Assembly: GCF_004349265.1 (NCBI RefSeq)
Contig: NZ_SMFL01000017.1
Span: 62,001-126,000, forward strand
Length of the DNA: 64,000 bases
Direction of reading: 5' to 3'
Source: Dyadobacter psychrotolerans
GTDB lineage: Bacteria; Bacteroidota; Bacteroidia; Cytophagales; Spirosomataceae
Each line of letters begins with the position of its first letter. Position 1 is the first letter of the stretch. The notes beneath the pieces are model-generated. The model was given only the letters and a program-made list of their open reading frames with translations, was not told where the DNA came from and made no database searches. A program made the position numbers and the translations under genes. Below are positions 9,087-18,129 of this stretch, one piece after another.

Positions 9087-9252
9087 TTTTTTTAACCCTT
9101 TAAATTTATTGTACACAAACAGGCCTAAATTAAAAAAACAGAAAATCAGTTGATTATCCGTATACGTTTCAATAAATCTATCAATTACCTAGAGAACATT
9201 ATGGATAACTGTACATTCGCAAAAGATTTGACAACATCCGAATAAGCTGAAT

Positions 9253-10065
9253 ATGATTTCGATACCTAAATTAAAAAATACAGATTCACCTCTTTTCTTC
9301 CTCATGGCAGGTCCTTGTGCGATTGAAGGACGTGACATGGCTTTGCGCATCGCAGAACAAATTGTTACACTGACAGACCGCCTGAAAATTCCTTACATTT
9401 TTAAAGGATCCTACCGCAAAGCGAACCGTACCAAAATCGATTCCTTTACCGGAATTGGTGATGAAAAGGCATTAAAGATATTGCAGGAAATCAGTGAAAC
9501 TTTTGGCATACCAACTGTAACAGACATACATGAGTCGCATGAGGCCGCATTTGCTGCTGAATATGTAGACGTACTTCAGATACCCGCTTTTCTTTGCCGC
9601 CAAACAGAACTACTTGCCGCTGCTGCAAGAACAGGAAAAGCAGTCAATGTAAAAAAAGGGCAGTTTCTTTCCGGCGCTTCGATGAAGTTTGCTGCTGAAA
9701 AAGTACATGAGGTCAATCCGGACTGCCAGGTGCTGCTTACCGACCGCGGCAACAGTTTTGGTTATGGTGATCTTGTTGTAGATTATCGCAATCTTCCTGA
9801 AATGCAGGCTTTTGGTGTGCCGGTAATTATGGATTGCACGCATTCCTTACAGCAGCCTAACCAAACTTCCGGTGTTACCGGCGGCAAGCCAAAATTAATT
9901 GAAACCATTGCCAAAGCCGCTATCGCCGTGGGTGCAGATGGACTTTTCATCGAAACCCATTTTAATCCCGCTGAGGCAAAATCTGACGGAGCTAATATGT
10001 TACCGCTCGATCAGCTGGAAGGGCTTTTGGAAAGACTGGTACGTGTAAGAGAAGCTATTTTATGA
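9253..10065 (+). CDS. kdsA: 3-deoxy-8-phosphooctulonate synthase
   Basis: Condenses phosphoenolpyruvate with arabinose 5-phosphate to make Kdo-8-phosphate for the lipopolysaccharide inner core, so the organism is Gram-negative. It has 270 residues, normal for KdsA. Visible motifs are FFLMAGPCAIEGRDMALRIA, FKGSYRKANRT with substrate-binding Lys and Arg residues, TDIHE and GLFIETHFNPAEAKSDGANM. The Cys in AGPCAIEG is the position that binds metal in the metal-dependent class; the DGANM stretch near the C-terminus should help to tell the classes apart. The gene overlaps the next by four bases (ATGA), suggesting translational coupling. Confidence 0.96.
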   Translation: MISIPKLKNTDSPLFFLMAGPCAIEGRDMALRIAEQIVTLTDRLKIPYIFKGSYRKANRTKIDSFTGIGDEKALKILQEISETFGIPTVTDIHESHEAAFAAEYVDVLQIPAFLCRQTELLAAAARTGKAVNVKKGQFLSGASMKFAAEKVHEVNPDCQVLLTDRGNSFGYGDLVVDYRNLPEMQAFGVPVIMDCTHSLQQPNQTSGVTGGKPKLIETIAKAAIAVGADGLFIETHFNPAEAKSDGANMLPLDQLEGLLERLVRVREAIL

Positions 10066-10793
10066 AAAATACGGCATTGGAAGAAGTTCGGAAAAGTGTT
10101 ACAGAATTCAGATGTGGTCTGCGCTTAAAGTCAGGCGGTTCACTATTTTTTATGGTTCTGTTTTTTTGTCAGCCAATAACTTCTTCCTCTGCCTTCGCCC
10201 AATCTGATTCTACAAAACTTTGGGTTGTGAAGCCAATGGATGTTATTCCGCCGGTTTCGCTTGCTTTGGCGGGGTTAATAACACAGGGAAGAATAAGCCG
10301 TTCGCTGCAAAGAAACGTAGTGAAAAACTACCCTGGTTTTCATACCAATGTTGATGATTTCCTGCCGTATGCACCCGGTGTAGTTAGTTTGAGTCTTGCT
10401 GCTTCGGGAGTGAAGGGAAAACATAAGCTGGGGGATCAGATCATACTTGCTCTCTTATCTAATGTGATTGCACAGGGCGTTACGCAAAGTTTGAAAAGAA
10501 TAATCGCCTATCCCCGTCCAAATGGTGAAGACAATCATTCATTTCCTTCCGGCCACGCTACAACTGCCTTTACAAATGCAACGATTCTGCATGAAGAGTA
10601 TGGTGAAAGAAGTGTTTTATATAGTATCGGCGGATACACAACTGCCACTGCCGTTGGAACGATGCGTATCCTGAATAACAAACACTGGCTTGCGGATGTA
10701 CTGATGGGTGCAGGTGTCGGAATTGGAGCGACAAAAGTTCTTTACATCAGTTATCCCTGGATGCAGCAAACCGTTCGCCGGGTGAAACACTGA
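10062..10793 (+). CDS. PAP2-superfamily membrane-associated phosphatase
   Basis: Predicted lipid or other phosphate-ester phosphatase of the PAP2 (type 2 phosphatidic acid phosphatase) superfamily. It has 243 residues with an N-terminal hydrophobic signal segment ending near SSSAFAQ. The three catalytic motifs are present: KRIIAYPRP, FPSGHATTAF with the catalytic His, and the R-x5-H-x3-D pattern in TMRILNNKHWLADVLMG. It overlaps kdsA by four bases. The Kdo context makes lipid A phosphatase (LpxE/LpxF-like) or undecaprenyl-pyrophosphate phosphatase attractive, but this is inference. Substrate cannot be read from the sequence. Confidence 0.85.
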   Translation: MKNTALEEVRKSVTEFRCGLRLKSGGSLFFMVLFFCQPITSSSAFAQSDSTKLWVVKPMDVIPPVSLALAGLITQGRISRSLQRNVVKNYPGFHTNVDDFLPYAPGVVSLSLAASGVKGKHKLGDQIILALLSNVIAQGVTQSLKRIIAYPRPNGEDNHSFPSGHATTAFTNATILHEEYGERSVLYSIGGYTTATAVGTMRILNNKHWLADVLMGAGVGIGATKVLYISYPWMQQTVRRVKH

Positions 10794-10931
10794 AGGATTT
10801 TAAACTACCTGTGACATTTGAGATCACCTTAGCTCTTTATTTTTTTACAAAAACTAGAATTGAAAACACTGCTGACACAGGGTTGTCATTCACTGCTATT
10901 TAATTTGTCGTGATCATTAAACTTAAATTTT

Positions 10932-11390
10932 ATGCAAATCAGGACAATTCAACCAATGCAGATATTCTGCTTCGAGACTGAAACGACGCTTAAGGATATT
11001 TCTCAATACATTCGTGTAATTGCCCGGCAGCTCTATTCAGAGGCAGTTAAAAACGAACTGGAAATTACCGGCCCGGTTTACTGGATCTACGACGGAGCAG
11101 ATGGTCAGCCTGATACGAAATTTCGACTTACCATTGCTTTACCAATTTCACAGAATAAAACCCTTATAACCAATTCTGATTTTAAAATAAAAACACTCGA
11201 TGCTTTTCGCTGCATGTCGCACAGACACGAAGGTTGCTGGAAAAGCCTGGGAGAAGCCTATGGTCTGCTTATTTTTGAAATACAGGTTAAAGATCCCGAA
11301 ATGAGCGGTCAGAACAGGGAGATTTATTTAAATATGGATTTTGAAAACCCCGACGCAAACATCACCGAGGTACAAATCGGACTTCTTTAG
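10932..11390 (+). CDS. GyrI-like/effector-binding-domain protein
   Basis: The protein has 152 residues with no DNA-binding domain or signal peptide. Its layout resembles stand-alone GyrI-like small-molecule-binding domains (the AraC/SOUL effector-binding fold). It starts with a beta strand MQIRTIQPMQIFCFETETTL, followed by a helix, then GPVYWIYDGADGQPDTKFRLTIA, which resembles the family pattern of a Pro-x-Tyr-x-Tyr-like stretch, and a strand-rich C-terminus with an Arg-Cys-Met-Ser-His segment. The recognition is from overall pattern and is moderate. It lies alone, 99 bp upstream of tag. Role unknown; relatives bind cationic lipophilic compounds or protect gyrase. Confidence 0.55.
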   Translation: MQIRTIQPMQIFCFETETTLKDISQYIRVIARQLYSEAVKNELEITGPVYWIYDGADGQPDTKFRLTIALPISQNKTLITNSDFKIKTLDAFRCMSHRHEGCWKSLGEAYGLLIFEIQVKDPEMSGQNREIYLNMDFENPDANITEVQIGLL

Positions 11391-11410
11391 TTGTAAGTAA
11401 ACCATGATTT

Positions 11411-11418
11411 TAGATTTG
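11411..11418 (+). promoter_or_regulatory. -7 box upstream of tag
   Basis: TAGATTTG matches TAnnTTTG and lies about 70 bp upstream of the ATG at 11490. A TTG occurs 17 bp upstream, a little too close for the -33 site. Confidence 0.35.
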
Positions 11419-11489
11419 AAATTTATATAACGTACGGAAAATCTATGTCAACAGCCTTTTTACTTTAAACTTTTACCCGTTCATCAGCG

Positions 11490-12029
11490 ATGTCCTATTG
11501 TAGTTTTATACAAAATAATATTTCAGAACAATCTGATTATCTGCTAAATAAGCATTATCACGATAATCAGTACGGATTTTCCATAGAGGATGATGACGAA
11601 CTTTTTGGGCGTTTTATCCTGGAAATCAATCAGGCAGGCCTGAGCTGGACGCTGATGCTCCGAAAACAGGAAAGTTTCCGGGTTGCTTATGATCAGTTTT
11701 CAATTGAAAAAATAGCTGCCTACACCGAATCAGACCGGGAAAGATTGCTGCTTGACCCCGGAATTATTCGTAACCGGTTGAAAATAAATGCAGCCATTGT
11801 AAACGCACAAAAAATACTGGACTTAAAAAAGGAATTCGGAACGTTCAAAAACTGGCTGGATTTTAACCGGTCTTTATCAAAAGTAGAATGGATAAAACTT
11901 TTCAAGAAGACTTTCAAATTTACCGGAGGTGAAATCGTCAATGAATTTTTAATGAGTACAGGATACCTGCCTGGAGCACATACGGAAGACTGTCCGGTGT
12001 ATAAGACTATTTTTGGAGACAAAACTTAA
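11490..12029 (+). CDS. tag: DNA-3-methyladenine glycosylase I
   Basis: Base-excision repair glycosylase that removes 3-methyladenine from alkylated DNA. It has 179 residues, close to the family norm of about 187. The four zinc ligands of Tag can be placed: Cys4 (MSYCSF), the His of KHYHDNQYG, and the His and Cys of GAHTEDCPVY near the C-terminus. The substrate-pocket segment LEINQAGLSWTLMLRKQESF is also conserved. YHDNQYG replaces the commoner YHDxEWG. The stop overlaps the stop of the convergent DUF6624 gene by four bases. No ada or alkA gene is adjacent. Confidence 0.92.
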   Translation: MSYCSFIQNNISEQSDYLLNKHYHDNQYGFSIEDDDELFGRFILEINQAGLSWTLMLRKQESFRVAYDQFSIEKIAAYTESDRERLLLDPGIIRNRLKINAAIVNAQKILDLKKEFGTFKNWLDFNRSLSKVEWIKLFKKTFKFTGGEIVNEFLMSTGYLPGAHTEDCPVYKTIFGDKT

Positions 12030-12592
12030 TACTCAATCTGATCCGGCGAAAGTAAAGCTAACCCCTTATCAATAGTTTTCAGGGCGCCGGGATGCATCTC
12101 TTTATTTCTCACAGCCTCTTCCATCAGATTATAATAACGGCAAAGAATGTGTCTTTTATCCCGGTGATGCCAGATTACTAACCAGGCAGTAGTGGCCCCT
12201 TCCTCCCCAAACTTGCTAAGTCCGGGCCAGCCATGATACTGAATTATTTTATCCAATAACTTTAAGTTCGCTTCATCGTTCGCTTTCAATTTTTGCAAAT
12301 AAAAGGCTTCATGCTTTTTATCACCTATTTCCAAACTATCACGATACTGCTGATCTGTCTTGACCATCAGTTTTAACAGATTTTTCACTTCATTGATATT
12401 CATATTTTCAACATCTACCGAAGAATTTATATCTGCACCAATTTGGTTAAAAAGGCTTTTTGTCAACACAGAAGTATTAAGCGATTTTGTTTCAATCTGT
12501 TTTTCGGACTTAGAATTACAATTCCAAAGTATTAAAGCAAGAATTGAAAAGATTAGCTTTTGCACAGAGTTGCTGTTTAGGGATTTGAACAA
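12026..12592 (-). CDS. DUF6624 family probable lipoprotein
   Basis: The protein has 188 residues. A hydrophobic N-terminus (KLIFSILALILWNCNSKSE) ends in a Cys that may be lipidated, although Asn at -1 is unusual for a lipobox. The rest matches the DUF6624 pattern: a charged helical region, then IIQYHGWPGLSKFGEEGATTAWLVIWHHRD and an ALKTIDKGLALLSPDQ-like end with conserved Trp, His and Asp residues. The function of the family is unknown. It sits alone on the minus strand and overlaps the tag stop by four bases. Confidence 0.75.
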   Translation of the reverse strand: MFKSLNSNSVQKLIFSILALILWNCNSKSEKQIETKSLNTSVLTKSLFNQIGADINSSVDVENMNINEVKNLLKLMVKTDQQYRDSLEIGDKKHEAFYLQKLKANDEANLKLLDKIIQYHGWPGLSKFGEEGATTAWLVIWHHRDKRHILCRYYNLMEEAVRNKEMHPGALKTIDKGLALLSPDQIEY

Positions 12593-12664
12593 AGTAACAT
12601 TAAATCACATTGTAAATCAAACACTTAAACCTGATTTCTTGTAACAACGGCAGTACCTGGCAGC

Positions 12665-14308
12665 TCATTTCGCCGGATAAGTTTTTTCAAGCCAAACCAA
12701 CAACTTACTCATCACATCGACCATGGAAGCTGCGCCCATGCCGTGTTTGTCGTGCGGATATAATTCGTATTGCGCAGGAACGCCCAGATCAATCAGCTTT
12801 TTATACAGATTTTCTGCCTGACTTACATGAACAAGCGGGTCTTCTCCGCCGTGAAAAAGAATTGTAGGCACGCCGGTTTCTTTTTTTAAATGGTAAGATG
12901 GACTGGCATCTTTGGCAATCTGCGCCTGCGGATCTTTTTCTCCCAAAAATCTTATTACCGTATTATCGGCATCGCTGCCGTCCGCCCGCACCATTTTGTC
13001 CGTCAGGTCTGTTGGCCCCCAAAGATCGATCACCGCTTTTACTTTCTTTTCAGGATCATAACCGTAAGCGTATAACATAGCCAGATGCGCACCCGCACTG
13101 CCCCCCATCAAGGCAAATTCATTTCCATTGTATTGATATTTTTTGGCCTTACCGGATAAAAACAGCAGCGCCTTTTTCACATCTTCAATCTGCGCCGGGA
13201 AACGGTCCTTACCTTCTTTTACCAAACGATAATTTATTGAAACTACGGCGTATCCGCGTTTCTCAACCAGTTCATCTATCAAAATTTGAGGAAATTCACT
13301 CTTATCACCACGGCTCCATGAACCACCGTGGATGTATACAATCAGTTTGGTCGAGTCTGTGTGATTTCGTGGGACAAATGCATCCAGCAAATTCTCGGTT
13401 CCTGGTGCATCGCCATACTTAACATCTTTGAGCGTTATGTACGTCGATTTTTTTCTGGAGATATCGGTCTTTGCAGAAACAGGCATTCCGTCGCGCCAGC
13501 CATTTTCTTTTAGATAGGAAATCAGCTCCGCTGGTTTATCCGTTTGAAGTCCCTGAACTCCTTTTTGCAAAGCTTCTTTCCACGAATCCGGACCTTCGGC
13601 AGGGTTTTGCACATCAAGCCAAACAGCTACGCCATTTTGATTTGCAACTGAAACCATTTCCGGATCGGCAATATTATCCAGCACCTCAATCTTTACCTGG
13701 CCCAGAAACATTCCGAGCTGTTCTTTATTTTTAACCTCATCAAAAAGACTGGTCATTAACGGAACCTGCGGAGCAATGTTTTTCCATTGTTTGTATTGAG
13801 AAGTTTTATTCAGATACACCACAACCTGCTTCTCCATTCCGCCTTCCCTGATCTGCTTCCAGGTTTCTGCTACGTCGGCTTCCTTAAAATCCAGATAGAT
13901 GTTGATTTTTCCTTTGCAGACTTTCAAAACCTCTGAAAATTCAGGAATGTTGTAAGATTTTTTACTCCCGCTTTTTAGTTTCAATCCTTTCAAATCAGCC
14001 CGGGACATATCTGAAACATTGCCTTTGCCGTCTGTGGTCCGATCCACGGTTGCATCGTGCATTACAACCAAATGACCATCTTTGCTTGTCCGCAAATCAA
14101 CTTCTACATAATCTGCGCCTGCTTTTATCGCTTCCTGAAACGAAGCAAGTGTATTTTCCGGAACCTCAACATGGTTGCCGCGATGCGCAATAACTACTAA
14201 TTTATTTTTGCTTTGAGGTAAAAGCGCCTGTGATTTTACACTTGTCCAAGGTAAAAGGATAAGTATAAAGAAAAACGTAATATAACTTTTAGTGAAGAAG
14301 TTAAACAT
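12665..14308 (-). CDS. glycerophosphodiester phosphodiesterase fused to an alpha/beta-hydrolase esterase
   Basis: A secreted two-domain enzyme of 547 residues. A signal peptide covers about residues 1-27. The first domain (about 35-275) is a GDPD/GlpQ TIM barrel with HRGNHVEVPENTLASFQEA, GADYVEVDLRTSKDGHLVVM and a following HD; these supply the catalytic His pair and metal-binding Glu/Asp. The second domain (about 290-547) is a BD-FAE/carboxylesterase-type alpha/beta hydrolase with the oxyanion motif HGGSW, the nucleophile in GGSAGAHLAM, and Asp and His near HGGEDPLV and HDKHGMG. The two activities could cleave glycerophosphodiesters and acyl esters in the periplasm (inference). It is monocistronic and a genuine fusion in one uninterrupted frame. 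Confidence 0.88.
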   Translation of the reverse strand: MFNFFTKSYITFFFILILLPWTSVKSQALLPQSKNKLVVIAHRGNHVEVPENTLASFQEAIKAGADYVEVDLRTSKDGHLVVMHDATVDRTTDGKGNVSDMSRADLKGLKLKSGSKKSYNIPEFSEVLKVCKGKINIYLDFKEADVAETWKQIREGGMEKQVVVYLNKTSQYKQWKNIAPQVPLMTSLFDEVKNKEQLGMFLGQVKIEVLDNIADPEMVSVANQNGVAVWLDVQNPAEGPDSWKEALQKGVQGLQTDKPAELISYLKENGWRDGMPVSAKTDISRKKSTYITLKDVKYGDAPGTENLLDAFVPRNHTDSTKLIVYIHGGSWSRGDKSEFPQILIDELVEKRGYAVVSINYRLVKEGKDRFPAQIEDVKKALLFLSGKAKKYQYNGNEFALMGGSAGAHLAMLYAYGYDPEKKVKAVIDLWGPTDLTDKMVRADGSDADNTVIRFLGEKDPQAQIAKDASPSYHLKKETGVPTILFHGGEDPLVHVSQAENLYKKLIDLGVPAQYELYPHDKHGMGAASMVDVMSKLLVWLEKTYPAK

Positions 14309-14430
14309 TCCTAATTTGTTTATGAAGTTATCAAATCAGGAGAAATACTGAATTAGTGTCCGGAAGGACTATTGGCGGGTAAATCAGATTCTCAAAGAAA
14401 ATCAAAGGGAAAATGAAGAGTAGTTTGGTA

Positions 14431-14473
14431 GCTTATCTATGCATGGACTTAAATTATCCATACATAGATAAGC
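14431..14473 (-). terminator. hairpin downstream of the PfkB kinase gene
   Basis: A 17-bp inverted repeat (14431-14447 with 14457-14473), one mismatch, 9-nt loop, 12 bp after the kinase stop. It lacks a strong T tract, so it may be a weak terminator or an mRNA 3'-end stabiliser. Confidence 0.5.
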
Positions 14474-14484
14474 AAATGTTAAAA

Positions 14485-15402
14485 TCAGTTGATTTCGAAA
14501 CTCGACAGGTTCACGAATTGCTGTACACGTTCGTTGATTTCTTCCTGTGTAAGATTAACCAAACGCTCTGAACCAAATTTTTCCACGCAAAAAGATGCCA
14601 TCGCAGAACCATAGATAATGGCGCGTTTCATGTTCTCGAAAGAAATGTCGTCCGTACTGGCAAGGTATCCGATAAAACCTCCTGCGAAAGTATCTCCTGC
14701 TCCGGTTGGATCAAAAACTTCTTCAAGCGGCAATGCCGGCGCAAAGAAGATTCGGTCGCCCTGGAATAACAATGCACCGTGTTCTCCTTTTTTGATGATC
14801 AGGGTTTTAGGTCCCATTGCCATAATTTTAACAGCAGCCTTGCGAAGCGAGTACTCGCCTGAAAGCTGGCGTGCTTCCTCATCGTTGATCGTCACCACGT
14901 CGACCATGCTGATAACCTCTTTCAAATCGTCAAGCATAATGTTCATCCAAAGATTCATGGTATCAAGCATGATCAGTTTCGGACGGTTTGCCATACGCTC
15001 AATAACCAGCTTCTGAGTTGCAGGAACTGTATTTCCCAACATAAGAAACTTTGTGGTCTGATACGATTCAGGAATGATCGGATCAAAATGTTCCATTACG
15101 TTCAGCTGAGTTTCGAGTGTATCCCGGGTGTTCATATCTTCATGGTATCTTCCCGACCAGAAAAAAGTTTTACCATCCTGAATAATCTCCAAACCTTCCG
15201 TATTGACACCGTGTTCTTCAAGCAGACTAATCATGCTTTGAGGAAAATCGCCGCCGACAACCGCAACCAGATTGTTTTCTTTTGTAAAATAAGATGCGGA
15301 TAAAGTAATATAGGTAGCAGCGCCTCCAATGATTTTATCTGTTTTTCCAAACGGGGTTTCAAGAGCATCAAATGCGACAGATCCAACTGTTAGTAAACTC
15401 AT
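14485..15402 (-). CDS. PfkB/ribokinase-family carbohydrate or nucleoside kinase
   Basis: ATP-dependent sugar or nucleoside kinase of the ribokinase superfamily, 305 residues from the ATG at 15402 (MSLLTVGSVAFDALETPFGK). That start begins directly at the conserved first strand; longer in-frame starts add 42 unrelated residues. Family motifs are the N-terminal Gly-Gly segment GGAATYITLSASYF and the C-terminal DPTGAGDTFAGGFIGYLA with the catalytic Asp and anion hole. PfkB enzymes with a similar VGSVAFD start occur widely in Bacteroidota. The substrate (ribose, fructose, adenosine or other) cannot be assigned. Monocistronic. Confidence 0.88.
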   Translation of the reverse strand: MSLLTVGSVAFDALETPFGKTDKIIGGAATYITLSASYFTKENNLVAVVGGDFPQSMISLLEEHGVNTEGLEIIQDGKTFFWSGRYHEDMNTRDTLETQLNVMEHFDPIIPESYQTTKFLMLGNTVPATQKLVIERMANRPKLIMLDTMNLWMNIMLDDLKEVISMVDVVTINDEEARQLSGEYSLRKAAVKIMAMGPKTLIIKKGEHGALLFQGDRIFFAPALPLEEVFDPTGAGDTFAGGFIGYLASTDDISFENMKRAIIYGSAMASFCVEKFGSERLVNLTQEEINERVQQFVNLSSFEIN

Positions 15403-15434
15403 AAAGCAGTATTGTATTGATTTTAAGTAGGTTT

Positions 15435-15442
15435 CAAATATA
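15435..15442 (-). promoter_or_regulatory. -7 box of the PfkB kinase gene
   Basis: Minus-strand TATATTTG fits TAnnTTTG and lies 33 bp upstream of the ATG at 15402, which also supports that start. The -33 element is not clear. Confidence 0.4.
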
Positions 15443-15521
15443 AATTTAATCCAAAAAACGCTGCGAAGATAAAGAAAACAGCTGAATAGCATATTCCTTA
15501 TAATGGTATTGTGATAAACAG

Positions 15522-15554
15522 TTGGCAATCAATCATTGGTATTTGCTATTTTTG
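15522..15554 (+). promoter_or_regulatory. promoter of the DUF5618 gene
   Basis: TTGG (15522-15525), a 21-bp spacer and TATTTTTG (15547-15554) resemble the Bacteroidota TTTG/TAnnTTTG promoter. The leader would be about 80 nt. Confidence 0.5.
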
Positions 15555-15642
15555 TGAGATTAGGGCGTTATGGAAAGTTGATTGACGTTACAGGAATTTT
15601 AAAAAATAAAATTTTATCAACGAACAAACACATACTTGTAAA

Positions 15643-16029
15643 ATGGAAGCAATTTCAGAAGCTAAACGACACATTGACAACGCCAAGGATTTTTTAAGGA
15701 ACCAGGCCAAAAAGGAAGACGGTTTGTACCATGACAAAAAGTATGTAAAGATTGCTGGTCATACAGCTTACACGGGTATACTGGTTGCGCTTGATGAACT
15801 CTTGGGAGAGAAAAAGAAGAAGACCAGAAAAAGTGTAGAATGGTATCAAAAGGAATTATCAGGTCTAGATAAAAAAATAACTTCCGATTTTGCAACTGCC
15901 TATGAAATTCTGCATTTAGCCATGGGATATGATGGCGCCCAAAGTGCAAAATTGGCTAAAATCGGCATGGAAGAGGCTGAAAAAATAATCGGCTGGGTTG
16001 AAAACAGACTTACAAATCAAACAAGATGA
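15643..16029 (+). CDS. DUF5618 family small cytoplasmic protein
   Basis: The protein has 128 residues, is highly charged and mostly alpha-helical, with no signal peptide or membrane segment. It matches the pattern I associate with DUF5618: an N-terminal helix of the type AISEAKRHIDNAKDFLRNQA, a central AGHTAYTGILVALDELLG and a C-terminal TAYEILHLAMGYDGAQSAKL. This fold resembles HEPN-like or tetratricopeptide-like helical bundles, but no catalytic motif (for example R-x4-6-H) is evident. It has its own promoter upstream and lies 78 bp before cysS. Function unknown; a relation to toxin-antitoxin HEPN proteins is possible but unproven. Confidence 0.65.
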   Translation: MEAISEAKRHIDNAKDFLRNQAKKEDGLYHDKKYVKIAGHTAYTGILVALDELLGEKKKKTRKSVEWYQKELSGLDKKITSDFATAYEILHLAMGYDGAQSAKLAKIGMEEAEKIIGWVENRLTNQTR

Positions 16030-16107
16030 AAAAGCAATATTGTTGTCCGGGCTTCTGATAAACATACAGTTACCCAAAATTGATTTTTAAAGAAAGTAAA
16101 AATATTC

Positions 16108-17610
16108 ATGGCCCAAACAACTTACCAGCCGCTCCGGATTTTCAATACACTTACGCGTAAAAAAGATTTATTCGAACCGCTTGCGCCTCCCTACGTAGGC
16201 ATGTACGTCTGCGGACCGACGGTTTACAACAATGTTCATTTAGGAAACATACGTACCTTTTTATCTTTTGATATACTTTTCCGTTACCTGACGCATATTG
16301 GCTACAAGGTGCGGTACGTCCGGAATATAACCGACGTTGGCCACCTCGTGGGCGACGGAGAGGTTGGGGAAGATAAAATCGGTAAAATGGCCAAGCTGCA
16401 AAAGCTCGAACCGATGGAAATTGTGCAGCGGTATACCAATGATTTTCATGATGTGTCGGCTATTTTTAACCTTTTGCCGCCAAGTATCGAACCTACTGCA
16501 ACAGGTCATTTAATTGAACAGATCGAAGCCGTTCAGAAGCTGATTGATAAAGGAATGGCTTATGAATCGAATGGTTCGGTCTATTTTGATATCAACAAAT
16601 ACCAGGCAGAAGGCAACGATTACGGAAAACTTTCAGGACGGGTTATTGAAGACCTTCTCAATGAAACCCGTGAACTCGATGGCCAGGCTGAAAAACTGAA
16701 TCCGCTGGATTTTGCTCTTTGGAAAAAAGCAAGTCCTGAACATATCATGCAATGGGATTCCCCCTGGAGCATGGGCTTTCCTGGCTGGCATTTGGAATGT
16801 ACCTGCATGAGTGCTAAATATTTAGGAAAACAATTTGATATTCACGGCGGTGGTATGGACCTGAAATTCCCGCATCATGAATGTGAAATTGCACAGGGAA
16901 AAGCACTTACCAACGTGGAGCCGGTAAGATACTGGATGCATACGAACATGCTGACCGTGAATGGACAGAAAATGTCAAAGTCTCTGAATAACTCGTTTTT
17001 ACCGGCGGAACTGTTTTCCGGAAATCACGATTTGCTGGAACAGGCATACAGCCCGATGACGGTCCGCTTTTTCATGCTGCAAAGCCAGTACAGAAGTACG
17101 CTTGACTTTTCCAATGACGCACTCAAAGCTGCTCACAAAGGATATAAAAAACTCGCGAACGCACTGAGGATTATCAAAAGGATGACCTACTCAGAAGATG
17201 CCAACGCACAGGCGGACGAGAAGAAAATAGCGGATATTGAAAAATCGATTCAGGGTTTTTACGCTGCGATGAATGATGACTTGAACACAGCGGTGGCTTT
17301 CGCAAACCTTTTTAATATGGTGAAGTATGTAAATATGCTGAACCTGGGACAACTTCATACTGCTGCGCTCGGAGAAGAAGTTTTCACAGAACTCAAAACT
17401 AAATTCATCATATTCTTTGAGGACGTACTTGGTTTAAAAGAAGAGTTAAGCGAAGGAAACGCGGTGCTTGACGGAATGCTTAATTTATATCGTGAATATA
17501 AGTTAACCCGGAATTATGAAAAAGTGGATGAAATTCGCTCTTACTTTAAAAAGCAGGGACTGGCAATTCATGATACCAAACTAAGAATTGACTGGGCTTA
17601 TGAGGAATAA
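16108..17610 (+). CDS. cysS: cysteinyl-tRNA synthetase
   Basis: Charges tRNA-Cys with cysteine. It has 500 residues, normal for the enzyme. The class I signatures are present: the HIGH-type HLGN in CGPTVYNNVHLGNIRTF and KMSKS in GQKMSKSLNN. Zinc ligands are in MYVCGPTV, HLECTCMS and HHECE. The C-terminal DALR-type helical domain is present. Followed after 3 bp by the DUF192 gene, so the two are probably co-transcribed. Confidence 0.98.
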   Translation: MAQTTYQPLRIFNTLTRKKDLFEPLAPPYVGMYVCGPTVYNNVHLGNIRTFLSFDILFRYLTHIGYKVRYVRNITDVGHLVGDGEVGEDKIGKMAKLQKLEPMEIVQRYTNDFHDVSAIFNLLPPSIEPTATGHLIEQIEAVQKLIDKGMAYESNGSVYFDINKYQAEGNDYGKLSGRVIEDLLNETRELDGQAEKLNPLDFALWKKASPEHIMQWDSPWSMGFPGWHLECTCMSAKYLGKQFDIHGGGMDLKFPHHECEIAQGKALTNVEPVRYWMHTNMLTVNGQKMSKSLNNSFLPAELFSGNHDLLEQAYSPMTVRFFMLQSQYRSTLDFSNDALKAAHKGYKKLANALRIIKRMTYSEDANAQADEKKIADIEKSIQGFYAAMNDDLNTAVAFANLFNMVKYVNMLNLGQLHTAALGEEVFTELKTKFIIFFEDVLGLKEELSEGNAVLDGMLNLYREYKLTRNYEKVDEIRSYFKKQGLAIHDTKLRIDWAYEE

Positions 17611-17613
17611 ATT

Positions 17614-18129
17614 ATGAGAAATCGTCAGTCCATATTTGCCTATATTTTGCTGGCTGTTTTCCTGCTTGGTGGTCTAGCTTATATGCTGGCTCCGTGGCTG
17701 AACAAAAAAACGGTTTCAGAAAAGCCAGTTGTTTCCACAGAAATACCCTCAACTGTTTTTACAAAAGAAGGTGAAGTTGTTTTTAGCCGCGAAGGAAAAC
17801 AGATCAGGAAAATTGACGTTGAAATCGCAGAAAATGATGCTGAACGTAACAAAGGATTGATGTACAGGCCATACATCCCGGACTCAACCGGGATGCTTTT
17901 TATTTTCCAGGAACCTCGTGAACTGGGTTTCTGGATGAAAAATACACAGATCCCGCTGGACATCATCTATGCAGATGCAGGCAAAAAAATCATTTCCATT
18001 CAAAAAAATACGAAACCTTTTTCCGAAGAAAGTCTTCCCTCCAACGGCGTAGCCAAATACGTGGTTGAACTAAATGCAGGATTCAGCGACCGTAATGATA
18101 TAAAACCAGGCGATGCCATTTCCTTTTAA
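17614..18129 (+). CDS. DUF192 family membrane-anchored protein
   Basis: The protein has 171 residues. An N-terminal transmembrane or uncleaved signal segment (about residues 7-27) is followed by a periplasmic DUF192 domain. Typical family features are DVEIAENDAERNKGLMYRP and GMLFIFQEP, then FWMKNTQIPLDIIYAD and the C-terminal VELNAGFSDRNDIKPGD. The family is widespread and uncharacterised. It lies 3 bp after cysS, and its end overlaps the start of the M28 peptidase gene by 17 bp, implying one operon. Confidence 0.9.
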   Translation: MRNRQSIFAYILLAVFLLGGLAYMLAPWLNKKTVSEKPVVSTEIPSTVFTKEGEVVFSREGKQIRKIDVEIAENDAERNKGLMYRPYIPDSTGMLFIFQEPRELGFWMKNTQIPLDIIYADAGKKIISIQKNTKPFSEESLPSNGVAKYVVELNAGFSDRNDIKPGDAISF

